Shown here: positions 23,906 through 32,110 of the stretch, piece after piece | How positions within the stretch are numbered: the first letter of the stretch is position 1 | How the letters are laid out: each line of letters starts with the position of its first letter | NCBI RefSeq assembly: GCF_000384295.1 | Contig: NZ_KB913037.1 | Span: 6,821,533 to 6,885,532, forward strand | DNA length: 64,000 bases | DNA from: Amycolatopsis balhimycina FH 1894 | Lineage (GTDB): Bacteria > Actinomycetota > Actinomycetes > Mycobacteriales > Pseudonocardiaceae | Reading direction: 5' to 3' | Notes under the pieces: model-generated | The model's database searches: none | The model's input: only the letters and a program-made list of their open reading frames with translations | What the model was told of the DNA's origin: nothing | Position numbers and translations under genes: made by a program

Positions 23906-25612
23906 ATGCTGCTGAACCCGCACGAGTACGACCCGGCCCACTTCGACGCGGAGACGCGCCGGCTGCTCCGGGCCACCATCGACTGGTTCGAACAGCGTGG
24001 CAAGGCGAAGCTCACCGAGGACTACCACAACCGCACCTTCTACGCGGACTTCATCGAGTTCGCCGGCAAGGAAGGCCTGTTCTCGACCTTCCTGACGCCG
24101 GCCGCGAACGCCGGGGGCAACCCGGACAAGCGCTGGGACACCGGCCGCGTCGCGGCGCTGTCGGAAATCCTCGGGTTCTACGGGCTGAACTACTGGTACC
24201 CGTGGCAGGTCACGATCCTGGGCCTCGGCCCGGTGTGGCAGAGCGGCAACGACGTCGCCCGCAAGCGCGCGGCCGACGCCCTGGACGCCGGCGGCGTCGG
24301 CGCGTTCGGACTGTCCGAAAAGGACCACGGCGCCGACATCTACTCCTCCGGCATGGTGCTCACGAAGGACGGCGACGGCTACCGCGCCACCGGCTCCAAG
24401 TACTACATCGGCAACGGCAACTGTGCGCGCACGGTCTCGGTGTTCGGCCGCATCGACGGCGTCGCGGGCCCCGACCAGTACGTCTTCTTCTACGCCGACT
24501 CCGAGCACCCGGACTACCACGTGGTCAAGAACGTCGTGCCGTCCCAGATGTACGTCGCCGAGTTCCGGCTCGAGGACTACCCGGTGCACGCCGACGACAT
24601 CCTCCACGTCGGCGCCGAAGCCTTCAGCGCCGCGCTGAACACCGTCAACATCGGCAAGTTCAACCTCTGCTTCGGCGGCATCGGCATGGCGACGCACTCG
24701 CTGTACGAGGCCATCACGCACGCGCACAACCGCGTGCTGTACGGCAAGCCCGTGACGAACTTCCCGCACGTCCGCCGCGAGTTCGTCGAGGCCTACGCGC
24801 GGCTGACCGCGATGAAGCTGTTCTCCGACCGCGCCGTCGACTACTTCCGCAGCGCCGGCCCGGACGACCGGCGCTACCTGCTGTTCAACCCGATCACCAA
24901 GATGAAGGTGACCACCGAGGCGCAGAAGGTGATCGGCCTGGTCGCCGACGTCGTGGCCGCCAAGGGCTTCGAGGCCGACACCTACCTGGCGATGTCCAAG
25001 AACGACATCGACGGCCTGCCGAAGCTCGAAGGCACGGTGGCCGTCAACCTCGCGCTGATCGCGAAGTTCATGCCGAACTACCTGTTCGCGCCGCAGGAGT
25101 ACGCCCCGGTCGGCACCCGCACCGACGCCGCGGACGACGAGTTCCTCTTCCGCCAGGGCCCGGCGCGCGGCCTGTCGAAGGTCCGCTTCCACGACTGGAA
25201 GACCGCCTACGCCGAAGCGGCGCACATCCCGAACGTCGCGCTGTTCACCGAGCAGGCCGGCTCGCTGGTCAAGCTGCTCACCGAAGCGGCGCCGGACGAG
25301 GCGCAGCAGGCCGACCTCGACTTCGGGCTCGCGCTCACCGAACTGTTCACCCTGATCGTGTACGGCCAGCTGATCCTGGAGCAGGCCCGCATCACCGGCC
25401 TGGACGACGAGGTCGTCGACCAGATCTTCGCGGTGCTGGTGCAGGACTTCAGCGTCGCGGCGGTGGACCTCAACGGCAAGGCGAGCTCGACCGAGGCCCA
25501 GCAGGCGATCGCCCTGGCCGCGCTGCGCAAGCCGGTGGTGGACGCGGAGCGCTTCGAGAACGTCTGGGCGCGCGTCCGCGCGCTTTCCGGGGTCTACGCT
25601 ATGCACCCGTGA
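23906..25612 (+). CDS. Acyl-CoA dehydrogenase family protein
   Basis: FAD-dependent flavoenzyme that introduces an alpha,beta double bond in acyl-CoA or a similar thioester. Visible features are the central flavin-binding segment GAFGLSEKDHGADIYSSGMV and TGSKYYIGNGNCA, then the C-terminal helical domain with FGGIGMATHSLYEAITHAHNR. The 568 residues exceed the classical 380-400, as in long actinobacterial homologues. SD AAGGAGG lies 7 nt before the ATG. The stop overlaps the next ATG by one base, making an operon with a deazaflavin-type oxidoreductase and a hydratase. Substrate unknown; a TetR operator lies in the promoter. Confidence 0.88.
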   Translation: MLLNPHEYDPAHFDAETRRLLRATIDWFEQRGKAKLTEDYHNRTFYADFIEFAGKEGLFSTFLTPAANAGGNPDKRWDTGRVAALSEILGFYGLNYWYPWQVTILGLGPVWQSGNDVARKRAADALDAGGVGAFGLSEKDHGADIYSSGMVLTKDGDGYRATGSKYYIGNGNCARTVSVFGRIDGVAGPDQYVFFYADSEHPDYHVVKNVVPSQMYVAEFRLEDYPVHADDILHVGAEAFSAALNTVNIGKFNLCFGGIGMATHSLYEAITHAHNRVLYGKPVTNFPHVRREFVEAYARLTAMKLFSDRAVDYFRSAGPDDRRYLLFNPITKMKVTTEAQKVIGLVADVVAAKGFEADTYLAMSKNDIDGLPKLEGTVAVNLALIAKFMPNYLFAPQEYAPVGTRTDAADDEFLFRQGPARGLSKVRFHDWKTAYAEAAHIPNVALFTEQAGSLVKLLTEAAPDEAQQADLDFGLALTELFTLIVYGQLILEQARITGLDDEVVDQIFAVLVQDFSVAAVDLNGKASSTEAQQAIALAALRKPVVDAERFENVWARVRALSGVYAMHP

Positions 25613-26058
25613 TGGCGAGGAAGTACCGGCTGGGGATCATGCGGAAAGCCGCGAACGTCCTGGTGACGGCGTTCCTGGAACGCGGCATCCCGATCGCGGG
25701 GAGCACCGGGTGGCTGCTGACCACGCGCGGGCGGCGCTCCGGCGCCGACCGCACCACTCCGGTCAACGTCGTCGAAGTCGGTGGCGACCGCTGGCTCGTG
25801 TCGCCGTACGGGCAGGTCGGCTGGGTGCACAACCTCCGCGTCGACGCCACCGCCCGGTTGTGGCGCGGCCGCCGGCGCGAGACGTGGGAGGTCGAGGAGG
25901 CCGACGCCGCGACGGCCGGCCCGGTGCTGCGCGCGTACGTCCGCAAGATCCCGGTGACGGCGCCGTTCTTCGACGCGAAGCTGACCGACCCGGCCGAGGC
26001 CTTCGCCGTGGAAGCCGATCGACACCCGGTGTTCCGGTTGGCAAGATCACGGGTGTGA
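25612..26058 (+). CDS. Deazaflavin-dependent nitroreductase (DDN-like) family protein
   Basis: 148-residue split-beta-barrel protein of the F420-dependent nitroreductase family. Features are the opening GSTGWLLTTRGRRSG, then RTTPVNVVEVGGDRWLVSPYG and WVHNLRVDATARLWR, which form the cofactor pocket in DDN-like enzymes. F420 use is inferred from family membership; FMN is also possible. It begins on the last base of the acyl-CoA dehydrogenase stop and ends overlapping the next GTG, so it is translated with both. Confidence 0.85.
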   Translation: MARKYRLGIMRKAANVLVTAFLERGIPIAGSTGWLLTTRGRRSGADRTTPVNVVEVGGDRWLVSPYGQVGWVHNLRVDATARLWRGRRRETWEVEEADAATAGPVLRAYVRKIPVTAPFFDAKLTDPAEAFAVEADRHPVFRLARSRV

Positions 26059-26825
26059 ACCGGGAGCGGGCGGCGGAGCTGATCTGGGACGCGTGGCAGA
26101 CCGGGAAACGTCTCGACGGTCTTCCGCCCGACGCCCGCCCGCACGACCTCGCCGAGGGCATGGCCGCGCAGGCGGCGCTCGCCGAGCTGGCCGGGCCGGT
26201 GTCCGGCTGGAAGATCGCGGCAACCACCGTGTACGCCCGGCAGTACCTCGACGTCCCCGGCCCGCTGGCGGGCGCGCTGTTCGAGCGGTTCCACCACGTC
26301 GAGGGCGCGCCGGTGCCGGCGGACACGATGACCATGGGCGTGGCCGAACCCGAGTTCGCGTTCCGGCTCAAGGCCGATCCGGGGCCGTCGCCGTCGCTGA
26401 CGGCGATGCTCGACGCGGTCGACACGATGTTCCTGGCCCTGGAAATGCCGGACAGCCGCTACACCGACCACCAGCACGTGGGAGGCCCGCAGCTGCTGGC
26501 CGACGTCGCCTGCGCGGGCCGGTTCCTCGAGGGCCGGGCGGTCCCGGGCTGGCGCGACCACGACCTGCCCCGGCAGCCGGTGGTCCTGCACGCCGACGGC
26601 GCGGAGTTCGCCCGGGGCAGCGGAAGCCTGGTGCTGGGCGACCCGCGTCTGGCCCTGCACTGGCTGGCGATGGAGCTGTCCCGCCACGGCCGCTCGTTGC
26701 GCCCGGGCGATGTCGTGACGACGGGGACGGCGACCCCGCCGTGCCCGATCCGTGCGGGCGGCCACGTGGTGGCGGACTTCGGCGCGCTGGGCAGTGTCGA
26801 GGTGCGGTTCGCCGGGGGAGGGTAA
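26055..26825 (+). CDS. 2-keto-4-pentenoate hydratase / fumarylacetoacetate hydrolase-fold protein
   Basis: 256-residue enzyme of the MhpD/TodG-type hydratase group that adds water to 2-hydroxypenta-2,4-dienoate-like compounds. Diagnostic segments are SGWKIAATT near residue 50, GVAEPEFAFRL (metal-binding Glu pair) and PGDVVTTGTATPPCPI near the C-terminus. The GTG start overlaps the previous stop (GTGA). Together with the dehydrogenase it suggests a catabolic operon for an unsaturated or aromatic-derived acid, but the pathway is not identified. Confidence 0.82.
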   Translation: MNRERAAELIWDAWQTGKRLDGLPPDARPHDLAEGMAAQAALAELAGPVSGWKIAATTVYARQYLDVPGPLAGALFERFHHVEGAPVPADTMTMGVAEPEFAFRLKADPGPSPSLTAMLDAVDTMFLALEMPDSRYTDHQHVGGPQLLADVACAGRFLEGRAVPGWRDHDLPRQPVVLHADGAEFARGSGSLVLGDPRLALHWLAMELSRHGRSLRPGDVVTTGTATPPCPIRAGGHVVADFGALGSVEVRFAGGG

Positions 26826-26854
26826 TTCGGCGGTTCCGCGGCTATCGTCGGCGC

Positions 26855-27469
26855 GTGGGCGAGCGCGGCAGGCCACGGCACCCGGACCGGCTGACCCCCG
26901 CCGAGTGGCGGGTGGTCGACGCGGTCCGCCACGGCCTGACCAACCGCGAGATCGCGCGGCGGCGCGGCACCAGCCAGGACGCCGTCAAGTTCCACGTCGG
27001 CAACGCCGTCCGCAAGCTCGGCCTCACCGGGCGGGCCGAGCTGCGCGCCTGGCGCGGCGCCCCGGCGGACAGCGCGCTCGCCGGCCGGACGCGTGAGGAG
27101 GCAGCGGTGCTGGGACCGATCGGGCAGGTTTCGCGGACGGTCGCGGATCTCGGCCGGGCGAAGGTCTTCTACGGCGACGTGCTCGGTCTCTCGCATTTAT
27201 ACACATTCGGCGACCTGGCGTTCTTCGACTGCGACGGCATCCGGCTGTTCCTGACCGCCGGCGAGCCGAAGGGTGCGGAGTCGGTGCTGTACTTCCGCGT
27301 TCCGGACATCGACGCCGTCTACGACGAGTTGCGTTCGCGGGGTGTGGAGTTCCTGGGCGCGCCGCACCTGATCTTCCGGCACGAGTCGGGGGCGGAGGAG
27401 TGGATGGCGTTCTTCACCGACCCGGACGGCCACCCGACGGCGATCATGAGCCAGGTCCCGCCTCGCTAG
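26855..27469 (+). CDS. LuxR-type HTH fused to a VOC (glyoxalase-like) domain
   Basis: 204-residue two-domain protein. Residues about 12-70 are a GerE/LuxR helix-turn-helix (LTPAEWRVVDAVRHGLTNREIA, split here; then SQDAVKFHVGNAVRKLGL). Residues about 88-200 are one VOC module (QVSRTVADLGRAKVFYGDVLGL, then FFTDPDGHPTAIMSQVP). The frame is open throughout, so this is a true fusion or a single evolved gene. The GTG start follows a TATCGT box by 6 nt without an SD, suggesting a leaderless mRNA. The VOC part may sense a small molecule or have enzymatic activity; unknown. Confidence 0.75.
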   Translation: MGERGRPRHPDRLTPAEWRVVDAVRHGLTNREIARRRGTSQDAVKFHVGNAVRKLGLTGRAELRAWRGAPADSALAGRTREEAAVLGPIGQVSRTVADLGRAKVFYGDVLGLSHLYTFGDLAFFDCDGIRLFLTAGEPKGAESVLYFRVPDIDAVYDELRSRGVEFLGAPHLIFRHESGAEEWMAFFTDPDGHPTAIMSQVPPR

Positions 27470-27478
27470 GGTGAGCGG

Positions 27479-27892
27479 ATGCTGACGTTCCGTGCGGGGT
27501 TCCTGGTGCTCGCGGTGATCGTGGCGGCGCTCGACGCGGGATTCTGGCTGTTCACGCGAGCCCAGCACCAGACGACGGCGCGGATCGGCTTCCTGGTCGC
27601 GTTCGTGCTGCTGCTGGCGCTGCTCGCGGCATCCGCGGGACTGGTGCGCTGGGAGATCGCGGCACCACTGGGCGCGGCGTCGACCTCGGGCCTGTTCTTC
27701 GTCGGCGCGGCGGCGATCTTCAGCGTGGGCTTCGGGTTCCTGCTGACGGCGGTGCTGGAGGCGGCGTTGCTGCGCCGCATGGTGCTCGACGCGTCCCCGG
27801 TGGGCTGGCGCGGCGGCCACGGGCTGATCAGCGCGGCCGCGGCGGTGGTGCCGGTGGCGTTGTTCGCGGCCGGTCTCTTCGCGCTGCGCTGA
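27479..27892 (+). CDS. Small membrane protein, four predicted helices
   Basis: 137 residues with hydrophobic segments at about residues 5-27, 38-60, 72-100 and 114-136. I do not recognise the family. The ATG at 27479 is 6 nt after TAGGGT (27467-27472), whose TAG is also the stop codon of the LuxR-VOC gene, so a leaderless promoter overlaps the upstream terminus. Confidence 0.65.
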   Translation: MLTFRAGFLVLAVIVAALDAGFWLFTRAQHQTTARIGFLVAFVLLLALLAASAGLVRWEIAAPLGAASTSGLFFVGAAAIFSVGFGFLLTAVLEAALLRRMVLDASPVGWRGGHGLISAAAAVVPVALFAAGLFALR

Positions 27893-28023
27893 CCGCAGAG
27901 GGCGAACCGGGCGCAACTTTGCCGGGCCCCGCCCGTCTCACCTGGCGGCCCCCACCCGCCCTGGGGGGCGTGCCCAAGTCCAGTCTATCGGCCCCCACTG
28001 ACGAACCCGGCCGAAAAGCCGCC

Positions 28024-28065
28024 GGCCGGCGGAGTTGTCCACATCTCCGCCGGCCTGTGGACAAC
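28024..28065. promoter_or_regulatory. Inverted pair of perfect DnaA boxes within a hairpin, after tex
   Basis: TTGTCCACA (28035-28043) and TGTGGACAA (28056-28064) are perfect actinomycete DnaA-box sequences facing each other. The 10-bp arms GTTGTCCACA/TGTGGACAAC could pair. An overlapping alternative stem uses GGCCGGCGGAG (28024-28034) and CTCCGCCGGCC (28045-28055), which could terminate tex (stop at 28066). Whether DnaA binds here is unknown. The rest of 27893-28023 shows no gene. Confidence 0.55.
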
Positions 28066-30453
28066 CTACTTGCCGAAGCCGGCCCGGCGAAGCGCCTCGG
28101 CCATCGACCCGCTGGCGTTGCCGCCGCGGTCCTTGCCGCCGCCACCGCTACCGCCGCGCCGGTCACCGCCGCCACTACCGCCACCACGGCGCTGGCCGCC
28201 ACCCTGGCCGCCACCCTGACCGCCGCCCTGGCCGCGGTCACGCCGCTCGCCGCCGCGCGAAGACGCGGCTCCCGGCTCGTCGTCCAGGCGCAGCGTCAGC
28301 GAAATCCGCTTCCGCGGCACGTCGACGTCGAGGACCTTCACCTTCACGATGTCCCCGGGCTTCACGACCTCGCGCGGGTCCTTCACAAAGTTCTTCGACA
28401 GCGCCGAAACGTGCGCCAGGCCGTCCTGGTGCACGCCGACGTCGATGAACGCGCCGAACGCCGCCACGTTCGTCACCACGCCCTCCAGCCGCATGCCCGG
28501 CTTGAGGTCCGAGATCTTTTCCACGCCCTCCGCGAACGTCGCCGTCTTGAACGCCGGGCGGGGGTCGCGGCCCGGCTTGTCCAGCTCCGCCAGGATGTCC
28601 GTCACCGTCGGGAGGCCGAACGTGTCGTCGACGAAATCACCGGGGCGAAGAGACGACAGCGTCCGCGTGTTGCCGATCAACGCGCGCAGGTCGGTCCCGG
28701 TCGTCGACAGGATCCGCCGCACCACCGGGTACGCCTCCGGGTGCACCGCCGACGAGTCGAGCGGGTCGTCGCCGTCCGGGATGCGCAGGAAGCCCGCGCA
28801 CTGCTCGAACGCCTTCGGGCCGAGCCGCGCGACCTCCTTCAGCGCGGTCCGAGACCGGAACGGCCCGTTCGTGTCGCGGTGCGTCACGATGTTCTCCGCC
28901 AGCCCCGTCGTGATGCCCGAAACGCGGGTCAGCAGCGGCGCGGACGCGGTGTTGACGTCCACGCCGACCGCGTTCACGCAGTCTTCGACCACCGCGTCGA
29001 GCGAGCGCGACAGCGAGACCTCGGACAGGTCGTGCTGGTACTGCCCGACGCCGATCGACTTCGGGTCGATCTTCACCAGCTCGGCCAGCGGGTCCTGCAG
29101 CCGCCGAGCGATCGAAACCGCGCCGCGCAGCGAGACGTCCATGCTCGGCAGCTCCTGCGAAGCGAACGCCGACGCCGAGTACACCGAAGCGCCCGCCTCG
29201 GACACGACGGCCTTCGTCAGGTTCAGCGAAGGGTGCTTCTTGATCAGCTCGATCGCGAGCTTGTCGGTCTCGCGCGACGCCGTCCCGTTGCCGATCGAGA
29301 TCAGCTCGACCTTGTGCCGCGCGCACAGCGCCGCGAGCTCGGCGATCGACTGGTCCCACTTGTTCGCCGGCTGGTGCGGGTAGATGACGTGGGTGTCGAC
29401 GACCTTGCCGGTCGCGTCCACGACCGCCACCTTGACGCCGGTGCGGAAGCCCGGGTCGAGGCCCATCGTGGCGCGGGTGCCGGCCGGCGCGGCGAGCAGC
29501 AGGTCGCGGAGGTTGGACGCGAACACGCGCACGGCGTCGTCCTCGGCCGCCTGGCGCAGCCGCATGCGCAGGTCGATGCCCAGGTGCAGGAGGATCTTGG
29601 TGCGCCACGCCCAGCGCACGGTGTCGCCGAGCCACTTGTCGCCCGGGCGCCCCTGCTGCGCGATGCCGAACTTCGCGGCGATGCGGTGCTCGTACTCGGT
29701 CGGCCCGACCTGGGGTTCGTCGGTGGGCTCCTCGGGCGCCATCGTGAGGTCGAGGACCTCCTCCTTCTCGCCGCGAAGCATCGCGAGGATGCGGTGCGAG
29801 GGGAGCTTGGTGTAGGGCTCGGAGAAGTCGAAGTAGTCCGAGAACTTGGCGCCTTCCTCCTCCTTGCCGGAGCGGACCTTGGCCACCAGGTGCCCCTGGC
29901 CCCACATCTTCTCCCGCAGCTCGCCGATGAGGTCGGCGTCCTCGGCGAAGCGCTCGACGAGGATCGCGCGGGCGCCGTCGAGGGCGGCCTGTGCGTCCGC
30001 GACGCCCTTGTCGGCGTCGACGAACACCGCCGCGGCGGCGTGCGGATCGGTCGCCGGGTCGTTGAGCAGGCCGTCGGCCAGCGGCTCGAGACCCGCTTCG
30101 CGCGCGATCATGGCCTTCGTGCGCCGCTTCGGCTTGTACGGGAGGTAGATGTCCTCGAGCCGCGACTTCGTGTCGGCGGCCAGGATCTGGGCCTCGAGGG
30201 CGTCGTCGAGCTTGCCCTGGCTCCGGATCGACTCGAGCACGGCGAGCCGTCGCTCCTCGAGTTCCCGCAGGTAGCGCAGCCGTTCCTCGAGCGTGCGCAG
30301 CTGCGCGTCGTCGAGCATGCCGGTGACTTCCTTGCGGTAGCGCGCGATGAACGGCACGGTCGACCCGCCGTCGAGCAGGTCGACGGCGGCCTTGACCTGT
30401 CCTTCGCGCACGCCCAGTTCTTCGGCGATCTTCTGCTCGACCGACACGCTCAC
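28066..30453 (-). CDS. tex: Tex family transcription accessory protein, S1 RNA-binding
   Basis: 795-residue nucleic-acid-binding protein. The N-terminal helical region opens [26 protein letters not shown], split at this point, followed by [17 protein letters not shown] YqgF/RNase H-like domain contains [16 protein letters not shown]. Helix-hairpin-helix segments lie around [16 protein letters not shown]-terminal S1 domain reads [24 protein letters not shown] with DGLAHVS. The tail is Gly/Arg-rich. The start is a GTG with SD GGGAG about 9 nt upstream. Length is usual for Tex. Confidence 0.94.
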   Translation of the reverse strand: MSVSVEQKIAEELGVREGQVKAAVDLLDGGSTVPFIARYRKEVTGMLDDAQLRTLEERLRYLRELEERRLAVLESIRSQGKLDDALEAQILAADTKSRLEDIYLPYKPKRRTKAMIAREAGLEPLADGLLNDPATDPHAAAAVFVDADKGVADAQAALDGARAILVERFAEDADLIGELREKMWGQGHLVAKVRSGKEEEGAKFSDYFDFSEPYTKLPSHRILAMLRGEKEEVLDLTMAPEEPTDEPQVGPTEYEHRIAAKFGIAQQGRPGDKWLGDTVRWAWRTKILLHLGIDLRMRLRQAAEDDAVRVFASNLRDLLLAAPAGTRATMGLDPGFRTGVKVAVVDATGKVVDTHVIYPHQPANKWDQSIAELAALCARHKVELISIGNGTASRETDKLAIELIKKHPSLNLTKAVVSEAGASVYSASAFASQELPSMDVSLRGAVSIARRLQDPLAELVKIDPKSIGVGQYQHDLSEVSLSRSLDAVVEDCVNAVGVDVNTASAPLLTRVSGITTGLAENIVTHRDTNGPFRSRTALKEVARLGPKAFEQCAGFLRIPDGDDPLDSSAVHPEAYPVVRRILSTTGTDLRALIGNTRTLSSLRPGDFVDDTFGLPTVTDILAELDKPGRDPRPAFKTATFAEGVEKISDLKPGMRLEGVVTNVAAFGAFIDVGVHQDGLAHVSALSKNFVKDPREVVKPGDIVKVKVLDVDVPRKRISLTLRLDDEPGAASSRGGERRDRGQGGGQGGGQGGGQRRGGGSGGGDRRGGSGGGGKDRGGNASGSMAEALRRAGFGK

Positions 30454-30532
30454 TGCAACACGCTCCCGATTGGCCTGGATCCGATCGTCCCATTCTGCCG
30501 TTTCCGCCGCCCCGACTTTCGGATGGGGCTCC

Positions 30533-30562
30533 TTGACAATCAGATTGGTCTAGTCCATTTTG
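30533..30562 (+). promoter_or_regulatory. Chitinase promoter with DasR-like (dre) operator in the spacer
   Basis: TTGACA at 30533-30538 and a poor -10 (CATTTT, 30556-30561) are 17 bp apart. Between them ATTGGTCTAGTCCATT (30544-30559) matches 13 of 16 positions of the DasR site ACTGGTCTAGACCACT as I recall it. DasR represses chitin and N-acetylglucosamine genes in Streptomyces, so induction by amino sugars is expected. Confidence 0.65.
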
Positions 30563-30595
30563 TGGTGACCTGCCTCACTGGTTTGTGGAGGTCCC

Positions 30596-32065
30596 ATGGT
30601 CCCCAAGGCTCGCTTCGCCCTGTTGTCGTTACTATCCGTGGTTGCACTCTGTCTCGGTGTGACCTTCGTGCTCGCCGGCAGCGCTTCGGCGGCGAACATC
30701 CTGGCCAACCCCGGCTTCGAGGCCGGCACCACGGGCTGGACGTGCACCGCCACGCCGTCCGTGGTGAGCAGCCCCGTGCACAGCGGGAGCCGCGCCCTGA
30801 ACGTGGCGCCGACGTCGTCGGACAACGCGCAGTGCTCGCAGACGCTCACCGTCTCGCCGAACACGGCGTACCAGCTGTCGGCCTGGGTCCAGGGCAGCTA
30901 CGTCTACCTGGGCGTTTCCGGCTCGGCGACGACCAGCACGTGGACGCCCGGCACCAGCGGCTACCAGCAGCTGTCGCTGAGCTTCACCACCGGCTCGAGC
31001 ACGTCGCTGACGGTGTACCTGCACGGCTGGTACGCCCAGCCGGCGTACTACGCCGACGACGTCAGCCTCGACGGCCCGGGCACCCCGCCCTCGACGACGC
31101 CGACCACGCCCACCACCCCGCCGACGACCACCACGACCCCGCCGACGACGACCACGCCGCCGCCGACCCAGGGTGACCTGCCGAAACACGTCCTGACCGG
31201 CTACTGGCAGAACTTCTACAACGGCGCCAAGGCGCTGAAGCTGGCGGACGTGCCCACGAAGTACAACGTCATCGCGGTGTCGTTCGCGGACGCCACCGGT
31301 ACGCCCGGCGCAGTGAGCTTCACGCTCGACTCGGGCCTGTCTTCGCAGCTCGGCGGCTACACCGACGCGCAGTTCAAGGCCGACGTCAGGACGGTCCAGG
31401 CGCGCGGCCAGAAGGTGATCATCTCGGTCGGCGGCCAGAACGGCACGATCAGCGTCACGGACTCTTCGTCGGCCACCAACTTCGCCACCAGCGTGAAGTC
31501 GCTGATCGCGAACTACGGCTTCGACGGCGTCGACATCGACCTGGAGAACGGCATCAACGCCACGTACATGGGCCAGGCGCTGCGGAGCATCTACAACGGC
31601 GGCGGCAAGGTGATCACGATGGCGCCGCAGACGATCGACATGCAATCCACGGCCGGCGGCTACTTCCAGCTCGCGCTGAACATCAAGGACATCCTGACGA
31701 TCGTCAACATGCAGTACTACAACTCCGGTTCGATGAACGGCTGCAACGGCAACGTCTACTCGCAGGGCACGGTCGACTTCCTGACGGCGCTGGCCTGCAT
31801 CCAGCTGCAGGGCGGCCTGCGGGCGGACCAGGTGGGCCTCGGCCTGCCGGCCTCGTCCCAGGCGGCCGGCGGCGGCTATCAGGCGCCGTCGAACACGGTG
31901 TCGGCGCTGAACTGCCTGGCCCGCGGAACGTCGTGCGGCAGCTTCAAGCCGTCGGCGACGTACCCGTCGATCCGCGGCGCGATGACGTGGTCGATCAACT
32001 GGGACGCGTCGCAGGGGTACGCGTTCGCCAACGCGGTCTCGGCCGGGCTCGCCGGCCTGCCCTGA
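30596..32065 (+). CDS. Secreted GH18 chitinase with N-terminal carbohydrate-binding module
   Basis: Extracellular endochitinase. The ATG follows GGAGG. A Sec signal ends GSASA (about residue 33). Residues about 34-160 form a jelly-roll CBM (NPGFEAGTTGWTC, then YYADDVSLDG). A Thr/Pro linker covers about 160-195. The GH18 barrel starts KHVLTGYWQNF. The catalytic DxxDxDxE is FDGVDIDLE, with Asp310, Asp313, Asp315 and Glu317 as acid. SVGGQNG is the conserved strand-3 motif and MTWSINWD the final strand. 489 residues. Confidence 0.93.
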   Translation: MVPKARFALLSLLSVVALCLGVTFVLAGSASAANILANPGFEAGTTGWTCTATPSVVSSPVHSGSRALNVAPTSSDNAQCSQTLTVSPNTAYQLSAWVQGSYVYLGVSGSATTSTWTPGTSGYQQLSLSFTTGSSTSLTVYLHGWYAQPAYYADDVSLDGPGTPPSTTPTTPTTPPTTTTTPPTTTTPPPTQGDLPKHVLTGYWQNFYNGAKALKLADVPTKYNVIAVSFADATGTPGAVSFTLDSGLSSQLGGYTDAQFKADVRTVQARGQKVIISVGGQNGTISVTDSSSATNFATSVKSLIANYGFDGVDIDLENGINATYMGQALRSIYNGGGKVITMAPQTIDMQSTAGGYFQLALNIKDILTIVNMQYYNSGSMNGCNGNVYSQGTVDFLTALACIQLQGGLRADQVGLGLPASSQAAGGGYQAPSNTVSALNCLARGTSCGSFKPSATYPSIRGAMTWSINWDASQGYAFANAVSAGLAGLP

Positions 32066-32078
32066 CCGTGTGCTGAAG

Positions 32079-32110
32079 AGGCCCTCCCGGAAGCGCGGCC
32101 GGGAGGGCCT
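32079..32110. terminator. Hairpin terminator between chitinase and monooxygenase
   Basis: 12-bp stem AGGCCCTCCCGG (32079-32090) with its complement (32099-32110) and an 8-nt loop, between convergent genes. It reaches the first base of the monooxygenase stop codon. Confidence 0.75.
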
